Assembly (NCBI GenBank): GCA_032622095.1
Contig: CP136065.1
Span: 66,703,031-66,767,030, forward strand
DNA length: 64,000 nt
Reading direction: 5' to 3'
From: Siphonodentalium dalli
Taxonomy: Eukaryota; Mollusca; Scaphopoda; Gadilida; Siphonodentaliidae
A program made the translations under genes and the position numbers. Positions within the stretch are counted from its first letter, which is position 1. Each line of letters opens with the position of its first letter. Below, in pieces: positions 1-11,022 of the stretch. The notes below the pieces were generated by a model. That model was not told the DNA's origin. It did not search any database and saw only the letters and a program-made list of their open reading frames with translations.

Positions 1-724
1 TTGAAATATTATATCATTACTATCGGATTAATTATTCAATGATGCATGCATATATCGCAAGATGCCATTGATGATAGTAGTCTGAAGTCAACAGAAGTCC
101 CAATGTATAACTTATACCGATTAGATCGGAAACTACATAGTACATCGATGCCAGTCCTTCGTGTATTTTCGCCATAATAGAAAAGCCCAACACCAAAATA
201 GCACGTGTGGTCTGGAATAAACAGTGGAATTCCATACGGGTTCACCACAAATGCTAAAACAAACTGGGTATATATATAAACAGGGATTAGGAAAATTTCG
301 GAAATGAAAATATGCTGAATGATGATGTCTCAGTCGGCTGAGCCGCCATATTTCGTCAGCCACGAACATCGCGACTGAGCCGGCTAAGATAGCTAACCAG
401 CCACGAAATTGGTTGAGCCAGCCGCGAAAACTATTTGCCGTGGCTTTGGGGTATAGAATGACATAAGTGAACAACAAAATTATCACTCAAGCTAGGCTGT
501 GTGCTAGTGTTGTTCCAGGAATTATTGGGAATTCCATAACACAAATGTACGCCAGATTTTAGATCTCTGTTTGATTTGCGTAAATGCGAGTCTAAATCTA
601 TATCCTGAGTATTTTTGTAAACATTGTCTGGTAAGTTCAAGCGACAGACAACACAATCATCTCAAGTGTAGCGAAAAATACTGTGCTATTCAAGGAAATG
701 AAACAGGCATCACGCAGTACACTT

Positions 725-1918
725 CAGGGTTGGGGTAATCGTAATCAGTAATCGTAATCAAAGTAATCAATTACACAATTTGGAGTAATCGTCTGTAATC
801 AGTAATCATGACATTTCTTGATTACAATTAATCGTAATCGATTACTTTCAAATGTACCTGTAATCATGATTACATTTTTATGGCTTTTTGATTACATTTA
901 CTAAAATATCCATATGGATGGCTATTGGATATTCATAGGCTCATAATGTGGTACTGTGGAGTGTGCAAAGATACAAACAACATGTTAGAAAGTTAGTACA
1001 ATTTTCTCATGTGTTATTGTGTTATATTAGTGGTACAGTGTGTCTGTACATTCTGGCAGTGGACACAGATAACAACACACAATTGTTGAATACAGAATGG
1101 ATGGCAATAAACTTGTGATACAGACAATGAAATGTTCTAATATGAATCAATAGGCTAGCCGACTTAAATTAGGATTAAATTGACTACTGCAGACAATGGC
1201 TGTAGAGTCACACTGGTACAATAGGGCTAATTAACTGAACAAAGCAGGTGTGATGTACATCGGTAGACCAAATTAGCTGGTTTGTCATTTACTGCACTCA
1301 TGGAGTTAAGCCTCATTTAATCCTCATCAGGATTAACAACGGATGATCATCAAATAAATCTTAGTGTTATCTTCATTGTGTTGAGTATTGAATCTAACAG
1401 AACATGCAAATAATTTATAATTGCTTCTGGTGATATTTTCATAAATAGTATGCGTTAGTTTGAATGCATGTAAGAAAATTAAAAATATATTAAAATATGT
1501 TTACATAAATAAATACACATAAAACATAATGTATTTCCAATAAGTTGGTGCATAACTTCATGATGAAACCTTTCCAATACATGTAAATGTAAAAGGTTTA
1601 TATGTTTATTGGTTGCTTCTATCTATTGTTTCAGTCGTTTCTTGTTTCCATGTTATGCAGTGATGTCTTTATTCAATCAAATTTGATATGTTAATTTTAT
1701 TTATTTCATTATTTATTCCTATGCGATCAAAATGGTTGGAAACTAACAATTGTAATCAGATGTAATCAAAAAGTAATCGATTACATTAACCAAAGTAATT
1801 GTAATCGTAATCGATTACATTCAAAAAAATGTAATCAGTAATCGTAATCGTAATCATGTAAATCAAAAGTAATTGTAATCGTAATCGATTACATTGGTAT
1901 GTAATCGCCCCAACCCTG
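725..1918. mobile_element. Non-autonomous hAT-like element, copy 1
   Basis: The element has terminal inverted repeats: CAGGGTTGGGG at 725 and its complement CCCCAACCCTG ending at 1918. Both ends carry ~170-190 bp of subterminal sequence built from GTAATC/GATTAC words. The 1.19-kb body has no ORF for a transposase. CAG-type ends and subterminal word arrays fit the hAT superfamily. The expected 8-bp target duplication is not clean: the left flank is GTACACTT and the right flank reads TGTACTACACTT, which would need a small insertion. Confidence 0.75.
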
Positions 1919-2129
1919 TGTACTACACTTGTCTGTATTTACGTCAACATTGGTTCTCTCAAGCATGTATGCTCTTCTCTATACTCAACTATTGCTTAGG
2001 CAGAGAACATGCATATATGTGTGTAGATAAGAGCATAATCTGCGCATATTGCACTACATCGACAATCACCAGGCGGTTTTCGTCAGGCAATTTTAGATGT
2101 TTCTTCGAAGTTCTATGTATTTGAACTCG

Positions 2130-2235
2130 ATTGGCTCATTAAGAATGATTTGATTCGAGATTCGATACGATTTCAAATCGTTTGCCTGATTCAATTCGAG
2201 ATTCAATTCGAAATGAAAACACCCGATTTGCAGGG
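2130..2235. repeat. GATTCGA-rich subterminal-like fragment
   Basis: This short stretch is dense in GATTCGA/TTCAATTCGA words, like the subterminal arrays of the hAT-like element at 25933-27125. It recurs at 20540-20645 and 23637-23742 inside the other segment copies. It may be the solo end of a related element, but no matching opposite end was found. Confidence 0.35.
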
Positions 2236-2633
2236 CCATAGTATCTCTGTCATCTTAGATGGGATGTGAATGATCTTTTGTATATTAATGATGGAACAAA
2301 TTGTATCTACAGGTTTTGTTTGGTTATCAGAGACCAGATTAAGACATCTTTTGAATTAAGTGAGATAAAGACAATTGATAAACCTCAGTGGGAAGCCAAC
2401 TGTGTGGTGATACGTGCGGTGCACTTGTTACAGGGTCAAGTCTGGAAGGTGATTCGGGAGACATATTGATTCCGTCAACTTTCGCAGTAGAGCGTTCCAT
2501 CCAGTGTATTGGGGATGGGTGGTATATATTTATTTACTTATTTATTTATTTATAGAAGCTACAAATAATAATTTTATTCTTTACCCGAGCAACGCCAGGT
2601 ACCCCAGCTAGTACTAAATATAGGTACATACAC

Positions 2634-3045
2634 AAAATAGGCCACCATCTGGGATGCCATCTTGTGGTTAAAAATCGTTGCCGCCAGCAGCCATCTTGGG
2701 ATTTTAAATTTGAAACCAATGGCACACCCTGCAGCACACATTTGTTGGAGAAATGTTTTGATAATTTACAGGCATGTTTAGGATGGGAGCTAGCGAATTT
2801 GAATTTTTTTCGAATTAAAATATGGCCGGGGGCAGCCATCCTAAATTTTACTCTTTGCATGAACAAATTTTTTGGCACACCCTACAGACCACACCCCTCA
2901 TCTGATTGCCAGCAAACTTCATATGGATTTTCAGGGTGACCACTAGATTGGAGCCATCAAATTTTGACGAATTGGGGTGAAAAACATGGCCGATGGCAGA
3001 CATCTTGTATTTTAGTCTTTGCATTGCTAATTCCTTCGGCACACC
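2634..3045. repeat. Pearl-type 'CCATCTTGG' repeat, copy 1
   Basis: It carries the words that mark this family throughout the window: 'cagcagccatcttgg', 'ggcacaccctgcag', 'aaatgttttgataattta' and 'ttcatatggattttcaggg'. The units alternate between ~150 and ~300 bp spacing. The ORFs that overlap it on both strands are repeat-derived. It is cut off at 3045. Confidence 0.8.
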
Positions 3046-3050
3046 TATTA

Positions 3051-3193
3051 ATATTAATGGCCTCAGAGGTCACAAACAAGAAATAATAGAATATATCGAA
3101 GATTACAAACCACATATAATAGCATTTAACGAAACAAAATTAGATCATAAATCAAAAATCCGTTTTCCAGGATTTAACTTAATATATTTTTAG
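3051..3193 (+). pseudogene. LINE A endonuclease, N-terminal fragment
   Basis: The translation begins INGLRGHKQEIIEYIEDYK and continues with an 'AFNETKL' motif and 'FPGFNL'. This corresponds to the first ~45 residues of an APE-type endonuclease, where the usual motifs are N-NGL and ETxL. A stop follows at once, and the next recognisable residue block (GDFNAKH, from 3196) belongs ~120 residues further on in the family. An internal deletion is therefore likely. The ATG-initiated frame that starts upstream at 2993 begins in unrelated repeat sequence and is not a real start. Confidence 0.8.
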
Positions 3194-3195
3194 GC

Positions 3196-5507
3196 GACTT
3201 CAACGCCAAACATCAAATTTTTAATAGCAAGGCAACAAACAAACATGGAGACATCCTATTTGATATTAAAGAAGAATAAGAGCTTATTCACTTAAACGAC
3301 GCTGGTGAGCCAACCCATTGTTCAACTCTAACAAGGGTATGGGATGTAATAGATCACGCGTTCGCTACGGAGGAAGCTGCCAAACTCAACATCGAAACTA
3401 CCATAGGTGCTGATGTTGGAAGCGATCACCACCCGCTCGAACTAAAAATAACAAAATTCAAAAGCAGCAAAGCAAAAGTCAAACTAAGAAGAAACATAGG
3501 CAAAGCCGACTGGCAAATATTCAACCAGGAAATCATTTCAAACCTGTCAAACTCTGACTTAAATTCACCCAGAACCCTAGAATTAGCTGCAATAAATATA
3601 TCGGAAACACTTAACAACGCACTTAACTTAGCATGCCCCAAAAAAGATTTAAAAGCTCACACGTGGAGGGTGTCCAGAGAAACTCTCAATCTTATAAGGT
3701 TCAAAAGGAAAATACGGAGACTCTCAGCGAAGAACCCCCATGACAATGAATATAAAACACTGTATAATAACCTCAATAGACAAGTTAAACAAAAAATCAA
3801 AGAAGAAAAAAATGAATCCTGGAAAAAAATAACATCCAGTCTTAACGACCAAAACATGGATAGAAAATTCTGGCAAACATTCAAAACGCTTACGGGCCAA
3901 GGGAACAATGCAGCATCAGATAATTCTAAATCACTAACTGACCAAAATGGAAAAAAATCTAACAATAACCAAGAAAAAGCCCAAATCTTCGCAGAGAGTC
4001 TACGCAAAATCCACACCACCCATGAAGGCGATATATTTAACAAACGTTTTAAACGTTTCGTCAACGATTATATCGATGACAACTCAGAAATCTTCGCACC
4101 ACTGCTAAAAGATAAAGTCGAACCAGGCGACGACGATCTCCTAATGACCGAAATCGATTTGGAAGAAGTGAGAAGGAATCTGAACCGGGGGAAACCTAAC
4201 AAAGCACCCGGTGACGATGATATCACGTACGGCGTAATTAGACAGGCGCCGAACGAGCTATTTATTCGTCTTACTAACCTATATAACAAATGCCTGAGAC
4301 TGGGTTACTTCCCCAAAACATGGAAAACTGCAATCGGAACAATGATTCCTAAACCCGACAAGGACCATACTATCCCAACCAACTATAGGCCCATCAGCTT
4401 ATTAAAATGCACAGGCAAACTTTTTGAAAGGATTATTAGCACACGTATAAAGACTCATTTAGAGAGCATTAATTTTTTCAACAAACATCAACGGGCTTAT
4501 AGGAACGGGAAAGAGGGCATAGAACATGTATATCGATTAACGGAAGATATTAGAACGGCAATAAGCAGACGCTGGGAAACTGGGGCCATATTCCTCGACG
4601 TTGAAAAAGCTTTTGATTCTGTATGGCACAATGGGCTCAGATACAAACTCAGAACACGCACAGAACTACCACAAAAAATAGTTAGACTTCTATCATCGTT
4701 CTTAACACACAGAAATATAGCGGTTAAAATAAATGATGAAATTTCCGAAACAGTCAACCTTAAAGCCGGTACCCCCCAGGGGTCAGTCTTAAGTCCTCTC
4801 CTTTTTTTAATGTACGTAAACGATATACCTTTAGAGTCTACACATAATGTACATGCTTCACAATTTGCAGACGACATGGGCATATGGACACTAGCAAAAG
4901 GAAATAAATTAATTGAACTTAGACTGCAAAAACAACTCACATAACTTGAAAAATGGTGTTCCAAATGGAGAATAAAACTAAATGCAAATAAAACACAGTT
5001 GGTAGTATTTGGGAACCTAACTCATAGATCAGAGCCAAAACTCACGCTATTTAACGAACCAATAAAACAAAATAAAGAAGCAACTCAGGATTCACTCTAG
5101 ATGAGAACTTCAGACTTAAAAAGCATATTAAGAATATTTCAACTAAAGCTTTACAAAGAACCGCACTCCTAACGAGACTTCGGGGCACGGGGTGGGGGGT
5201 AAACCCAAGCACCCTAATCAAATTATATAAACAATTCATTCGCCCAGTCATGGAATACGGGGCAATAGTTACTTCAAAATGCAGTCAAACAAACCTTTGC
5301 AGATTGCAGCGGGCCCAAAATGAAGCACTTAGAAGAGCCCTTTTCGAAATAAGGTCAACACCTATTTCTGCCCTTCATTTGACTGCAGACGTCCCATACA
5401 TAAAACAAAGGCTTCAAGAACTGGCGGACCGAACTTTAACCCGTATCAGTAACTCCAGTCTCATAACCGAACTAAATCTAAGAAAGTTACTCCTCAACAA
5501 GGACTAA
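3196..5507 (+). pseudogene. LINE A ORF2: endonuclease C-terminus and reverse transcriptase
   Basis: Reading from GDFNAKH, the endonuclease ends in the expected SDHHPLEL block (about 3422-3445), so its Asp-His pair is kept. The reverse transcriptase follows: NYRPISLL near 4381, FLDVEKAFDSVWHNGL near 4590, GTPQGSVLSPLLF at 4768 and the catalytic FADD at 4864-4875. The longest open stretch is 3670-4944. A TAG or TAA interrupts the frame at about 3277 and 4942, and a frameshift near 5080 moves the thumb domain (GFTLDENFRLKKH) into another frame. The last open part is 5250-5507 (MEYGAIV...LLLNKD). The sequence pattern fits the Jockey clade. A related fragment lies on the minus strand at 61540-62245. 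Confidence 0.9.
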
Positions 5508-5567
5508 CCACCTAACACCTATTATTACTGAACTTGTATTTATTGAATATATGCATATTATTACATT

Positions 5568-5913
5568 GACTAACACCAAAATCAAAACATAGGTTAGCGG
5601 GCGCAAGCCCTAGATGACTCCTTGGGCGCTGATGAATTTCCTCGGGCGGTGTAGATACGCTTGTCGTGGCCGTAGTATAAGTCATCGAATAATTATCTCA
5701 TACAAACATAACTAACACTCATTGTATACCGGCATTCGCCAAAAAATAAATAAATAAATAAATAAATTTGACTAACACCAAAATCAAAACATAGGATATC
5801 GGGCTCACGCCCTAGATGGCTCCTTGGGCGCTGATGAATGTCCTCGGGCGGCAATATACGCTTGTCGTGCCGTAGTATAAGCCGTCGAACAATTATCTCC
5901 TCCAAAATCAACT
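5568..5913 (+). repeat. Two tandem LINE 3'-UTR modules
   Basis: 'gactaacaccaaaatcaaaa' occurs at about 5568 and again at about 5768, each time followed by a similar ~140-bp stretch with 'ccttgggcgctgatgaat', 'cctcgggcgg' and 'acgcttgtcgt'. The first module ends in (AAATA)n and the second does not. The period is about 200 bp. Confidence 0.8.
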
Positions 5914-6949
5914 AACACTACTAAATTGACAACACTTCCTTTACAGAAATTGTGTATATATATTCAATATTTTTACAAAATATATTAAAAACAACACAAA
6001 AATAAAATCACAAAAAAACATAAATAAAATTCACTGTATATATATACATCCACATATACCATTGTCTACCATCGTACATATTTTTTCAACCAATAAACTA
6101 CAACAAGAACATGAAGATGATTTCACTTACGCCCGCGCCCTGGGAACCCATTCAAACTGGGGGAAGACGCAATCATTTCTATAACAGGCACTGCCCGCCA
6201 CCAATATAATTACAAATTCACTTTCAGAAGCTAGCGCTCATGTCATACACATTCCACTCACCTAACAACACCAACCAAGCGGGATCCGGCTTGAAAACCG
6301 ACCCAGCACTAGCTTGGGGTGGGGTGCAGGATCTACAGACCCATAAGTGGTCATAGCTCTCAACGAGTTAGGAACGACATATACCAAAATATGATCGTCC
6401 CGCTTGCCGCTCTGATGTTTTCTTCGGGAGTAGGACGGTTCACGGCTCAAGAACAGAACATACTGAAATGTACAAAATGCATACAAATTTTAACAAAATA
6501 AAGAAATTACCAAAAAAATATAAAATCAAAAAAATCTATTGAATGTAACCATGTAATCATATATATCTCTGTACAAAACCATTCACATCGTCAACAATTA
6601 AAGTCTATCTTGTACATAATCTTCAGATTTACTTCACCTATCGGAACCAAAACAACTCTGCACATAAAATTGTCAGAATCTTCACCTACGCCCGTGCTAT
6701 GGAATGTAGGGCGGCCCATCCAGAAACAACGAAATAAACAAAACATACTGTCTCTGCGCATTTGGCTATAGCAGAATAGCGGTATGATGGCGCATCGAAT
6801 CACATTGAATCACACGCTCTGCCTTGCGGTTGGTTGTTGTTTTTTAAACAACTAACAAACTAACACTATTTTAAAATTATAACACGGGCCCCGCTCCTTT
6901 TTCAGCGCACCAGATGACATGCTCAGCTCAACCATATATTGGTGTAAAC
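5914..6949. other. AT-rich retroelement-like sequence without genes
   Basis: No coding similarity was found on either strand. Patches such as 'cttacgcccgcgcc' (about 6127) and 'cctacgcccgtgc' (about 6683) look like repeated fragments of LINE 3' UTRs, so this is probably old non-LTR sequence between LINE A and LINE B. Confidence 0.4.
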
Positions 6950-7474
6950 AATATTTATTCCCAATACAAAACAAGATGAATATTTTACAAAAATGCTAAT
7001 GGATGAGTATGGGTGATTGGAAAGGGATGAGACAACAAGCCTATTGTGGCTTTTTTGTAAGTCCTCTCCCAGATCGCTTAAATTTTCCGAACTACATAAG
7101 GCCGTTCGGGCGTGTCAGACGGGAATTTTTCTGGTTTGTACTTTAAATAACTTATTGGTGATTTTGATATAGATCGCACTCAACAAAAGATAACAAGAGA
7201 TAAGATAAGAACTGGAGTGGGTGTGATTAGGGAATTAAAGGTAACCAATAGGACGAAAGGAGAGTAGTTGGGTTTAAGAAAGGTCAGAAAGATAGGATGG
7301 TCAATGGGGGCGGGGTAGTTTAACATTCGGCTGTAGAATTATATGTCAATTGTGTATAACTTGGCGTACAGAGACTACATGAGTTAGCTGGGCAGTCAGG
7401 CTTTCCGAATTATGACATTATGTATGACTTTATATATGACTCAATGGCAGAAGACATGTGACATAGTATTACGT
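6950..7474 (-). other. LINE B 3' untranslated region
   Basis: The sequence between the ORF2 stop and the conserved terminus is non-coding. The terminus (plus strand 'ggtgtaaacaatatttatt') is followed inward by an AT-rich patch and a 'gagacaacaag' word. Both are shared with the two solo ends at 15530 and 16078. Confidence 0.7.
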
Positions 7475-10400
7475 TTAGAATCGTTTTGTACTAATTATGT
7501 ATCTTTGTGCGGCCTCGAAAATACTATGATTTTCCCTAATGGAACTTTCGGGTGAACCCTCGAGTAGGGTTCTTTCTGATAATATTATGTTTGGTAGAGA
7601 TGATAGCAATTCCAATCTTGATGCCTGGTATAAATGGCATTCTAACAGGTAATGATGGGCTGTTTCAACAGCACCGCATGCACAATATGAGTCGGGCCTA
7701 ACAAAATTGGTCATGAGGTCGAAGTTCAAATTACTACATTTCAGTCTCAATCGTGTGTGGTATACTTGGGATTTGCGACTATGGCAATGATAGTAGTATG
7801 GATGTGTGTATATACGATTGTCAGCAAGTGACTCTTTAAACTTGTCCAGGTTGGTACAATTTTTTACACACTCTGGCAGTCTATTCCAATCGCTTATTGT
7901 AGAGGGTAAAAATGTATCTTTATAAATATCCTTTGTGGCGTCCAATGGTAGTCGTATTGCATGATGTCTAAGATTATAACCGGTTTGGTTTTCAGAGTGA
8001 CAAATATAATTTCGTAGGTACACGGGTGCTGTACTATTAACTATTTTGTGGAATTGTATAAGCTTTTGTTTTTTCCTCCTTGATGCCAGGGTCTCCCAAC
8101 CAGTATCTAATAGTAGGCTCTCTTTACTGGCGCTGTTCGTCGCTCCAGTAACGATCCTTGCCATTTCAAATTGTATTTTCTCTATATCATTGCTGAGATA
8201 ATTATGACAATTATCCCATACTGGTGATGCATATTCAAGCACTGGTCTTACATAGGCAAAGTATATTCTTTCCAGTGTTTTACGGTTCAATGTAAATCTG
8301 TGTTTCCTAACTAGATTAACCCGTTTCCATGCCTTTTCGATCGTGATGCGGATGTGCGTGCACCACGTACCTCGGTTATTGAAGATCAGTCCGAGGTGTT
8401 TATGAAAAGGAACTTCGATTAAGGTGGTAGTTCCCATAGTTAGTGGGGGGTGGTGGACGTCTGTATCCTTTCTTGCTATTAACATTGATTCGGTTTTTAG
8501 TGGATTGAACTCGACAAGCCATTTTTTTGACCATTGATCGAGCGTATATAGGTCATCATTTAGTACATTAGCGGCTAGCGCAGGACTTTCAACTGTCAGG
8601 TATATTGAGGTATCATCGGCAAAGAGGCGGATGTTACTTGTTATGTTTACTGCAATATCGTTTATGTAGACCAAAAATAAAAGAGGGCCAAGCACAGATC
8701 CCTGGGGTACACCGGCGGTTACTTGTTGCCATTCGGAAAAACTTCATTCAATCCCTACTCTCTGCTTCCTGTTAGCAAGGTATGATTTGATGAGGTTAAG
8801 CAAATTCCCAGATACTCCGACTTTTTCGAGTTTATGGATTAGTCCCAAGTGCCAGACCTTATCGAATGCTTTGCTGATATCACAAAATATGCATCGGACT
8901 ACTTTACCCTCGTTTAAAGAAATGCTTATGTAATCGTATATGTCTGTTAGCTGGAATACAGTTGAGTCACCCTTCATAAACCCCGATTGATAATTAGATA
9001 AGATATTGTTTTCTTTAAGAAATTCCGAGAGATATTTGTGAATGCACTTCTCGAATACTTTTGATACACAACTCAAAAGAGAGATTGGGCGGTAGTTGTT
9101 TACAAGACTGGTATCACCAGTTTTAAATATCGGCGTGACATTTGATATTTTCCATTCTGGTGGATAATAGCTATTCTTGATAAAAGAATTGAAATAAAAT
9201 GATAATGGTTCACACAATGATGATGCACAATTCTTCAGGACTTTTGGGCTTACACAGTCTGGTCCGCTGGATTTTGCCACCTTGAGGCCCCTCAGTGCGG
9301 TATACACGTCGACAGATGTAAGTTTTATAAAAGATATTTGTGGGCGGTCAGGGTCAAGTACGGATTGGGGTAGGCTCTTCCCAGTACCATCAACTGACGA
9401 AATAGTAGAGAAGTATGTATTAAATGCGTTGGCTTTGTCAGTTGATGAGATCAGGAATTCGCCATTTGACGCGATCGGGGGAATAGATCTACTATCATTA
9501 GAAAAGAGATAGCTCTGGAGTGTTATCCACCAGGATGATTGGTCGGTTGTATGATCATTGAGCAGCTTTTCATTTTTGCTATCAAATTGTCTCTTGCTTT
9601 TTCGAATAGCTGAAATGACCTCGTTACGTTTGTTTTTAAAGTTTACCCACGCGTGTGGAGTATTCTTTCCTTTAGCTAACCTATGTAGTCTATTCCTTTG
9701 TCTCATTAGTTTTCGGATATTGCATGTAAGCCAGGGTGGTAGTCCCTTACGGACGGTCACATTTTTGTTCGGGATATATTCTCGGCATGTCGTAATCAGT
9801 TTATCTGTTAAGATTTCAACATGTTTTGAAACTGGGGAGTTGCAAGGCTCCTTATAATTCCAATCGCTAAAAGTTTTATTCATATCATTGTAATTCGCCA
9901 TATTATAATTCCATATCTTTCGCATTAAAGTTGTTGATGTATTAAACGTTTCTAGAGTTAGTCGCAGGACAACCGGACAGTGGTATCTCACGGTATTGTC
10001 GAAAAAGTTTCCATGTACATTACAAGATTCAATAATACTCTTATTATTTGTCAAGAAAAGATCTAACGTGGTTGATGTCCTCTCCGTATAATGGGTTTTG
10101 TCGCTAACTAGTTGGGTAAATCCCCGCTCGCTGCAGAGTTAATTAATTTTTCCATTACCGTCTACAAAATAGTTTTCATTAAAATCGCCACCTATTACAA
10201 TGTCAAGGTCTTCGTCGCGTGCAACTGTTATACTCTTGTCAATTTTTTTCCATATACTCACGGGTGTGTTTGGTGGTCTATAGAAACAGCCGATTAATAA
10301 CCTTTTTTTCTTAACCGTGGCATCTATCCATAATGCTTCAATGTCTGGGGAAAAGAGGTCATTTCTGATGTGGAATTGAATCGAGTCGCGCACATATATA

Positions 10401-10711
10401 CAAACCCCACCCCCTGTTCTTCCATCGTCCCTATCATGGCGTACAGGGTCATGGTATCCAGGAAGTTTGATATCGCTGTCGGGTATAGATCGACTAAGCC
10501 AGGTTTCGGTGAATAAACAGAAATCATATTTGCCTTCAGTCGTTTCGGCGGCAATAGTGTCAATTTTACGACGTATACTCTGAGTATTGAGAAGCATGAA
10601 AGAACAATTGGGTTCGGTATTAGTTGTGTTAAGCGGCCCTGGGTGAGTTTCCACATCACCCGCAAGTAATAAGAGCATAGACATGGCCCAGCCAGTATCA
10701 CTGTCATACAT
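7475..10711 (-). pseudogene. LINE B ORF2: 2A-like peptide, endonuclease, reverse transcriptase
   Basis: One frame runs 1,079 codons from 10711 to 7475 with only two stops: TAA at 10141-10139 and TGA at 8746-8744. In order it holds a hydrophobic leader (MSMLLLLAGD), a 2A-like GDVETHPGP at residues 18-26, and an APE endonuclease with LNTQSIRRK, TETWLS, FYRPPN and GGDFNEN. The endonuclease's usual SDH block reads RYH. The reverse transcriptase follows (NYRPISLLSCVSKVFEK, FCDISKAFDKVWHLGL, AGVPQGSVLGPLLF, LFADDTSIYL), and last comes a C-terminal CxC-x4-ET-x2-H-x4-C knuckle. A hydrophobic N-terminal extension lies one frame away (MANKIRPHVALS, from about 10890). The pattern fits CR1/L2-type elements. 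The Asp loss in the endonuclease and the two stops mean it is inactive. Confidence 0.92.
10627..10687 (-). other. 2A-like ribosome-skipping peptide, altered
   Basis: The peptide LLLLAGDVETHPGP lies at the N-terminus of LINE B ORF2. The known 2A consensus is D-(V/I)-E-x-N-P-G-P, with skipping between the last Gly and Pro. Here the Asn is His (codon at 10645-10643), which would be expected to impair skipping. Similar peptides at this position are established for CR1/L2-type elements of marine invertebrates. Confidence 0.75.
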
Positions 10712-11022
10712 AAGACCGTATAATTTGAATTGGAAATGGGAATATTTTTAACGTATTTTGGCATTGACACACGTTTCTGTGTGCTCAAATCCCTAATTCT
10801 AAGTAATGATTCCGACAAGTTTAGGTAGTTCCACATGACAAAGCACAATAATATGATACTCAGTGCTACATGGGGTCTTATTTTATTTGCCATCAGGATA
10901 GAAAGTACAAGAAGAGTATAGGACTGCCTCAAATCGAGGCGGCCCTTACTGGAAAGCCTGACTGCGATCCCATGAAAGACACCAACTTTGGCCCTATATA
11001 TAGCAATTTCAATCATTTTCAA

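Larger units (their letters stand above)
1..3045. repeat. Segmental duplication, copy 1
   Basis: This stretch matches 18410-21455 base for base apart from scattered substitutions and one or two 1-base indels (roughly 1% by eye; the offset shifts from 18409 to 18410). It contains a hAT-like element (725-1918) and a pearl-type repeat (2634-3045). Similarity ends abruptly after the shared 'cttcggcacacc' at 3045, where LINE A begins. Short ORFs here recur in the other copies but resemble no known protein and are read through repeats. Confidence 0.93.
3046..5766 (+). mobile_element. LINE A: Jockey-like non-LTR retrotransposon, defective
   Basis: This is a plus-strand element with endonuclease remnants, a reverse transcriptase, a 3' UTR and a terminal (AAAT)n tail at about 5741-5766. 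The 5' part is lost, since the reading frame enters at the start of the endonuclease (3051). A ~120-residue piece of the endonuclease is missing between 3193 and 3196. There are in-frame stops at 3277 and 4942 and a frameshift near 5080. A second, diverged copy of the 3' UTR module follows at 5767. It is not capable of autonomous movement. Confidence 0.9.

Noticed and set aside
725-1918. Clean 8-bp target duplication for hAT-like element 1
   Set aside because: The left flank GTACACTT and right flank TGTACTACACTT match only if a small insertion is assumed, so no exact duplication is claimed.
2546-3042. Short ORFs (such as MAAPGHIL/MSAIGHVF-type readings) present in all segment copies
   Set aside because: They are read through the pearl-type repeat on both strands, have no homology I recognise, and recur only because the DNA was duplicated.
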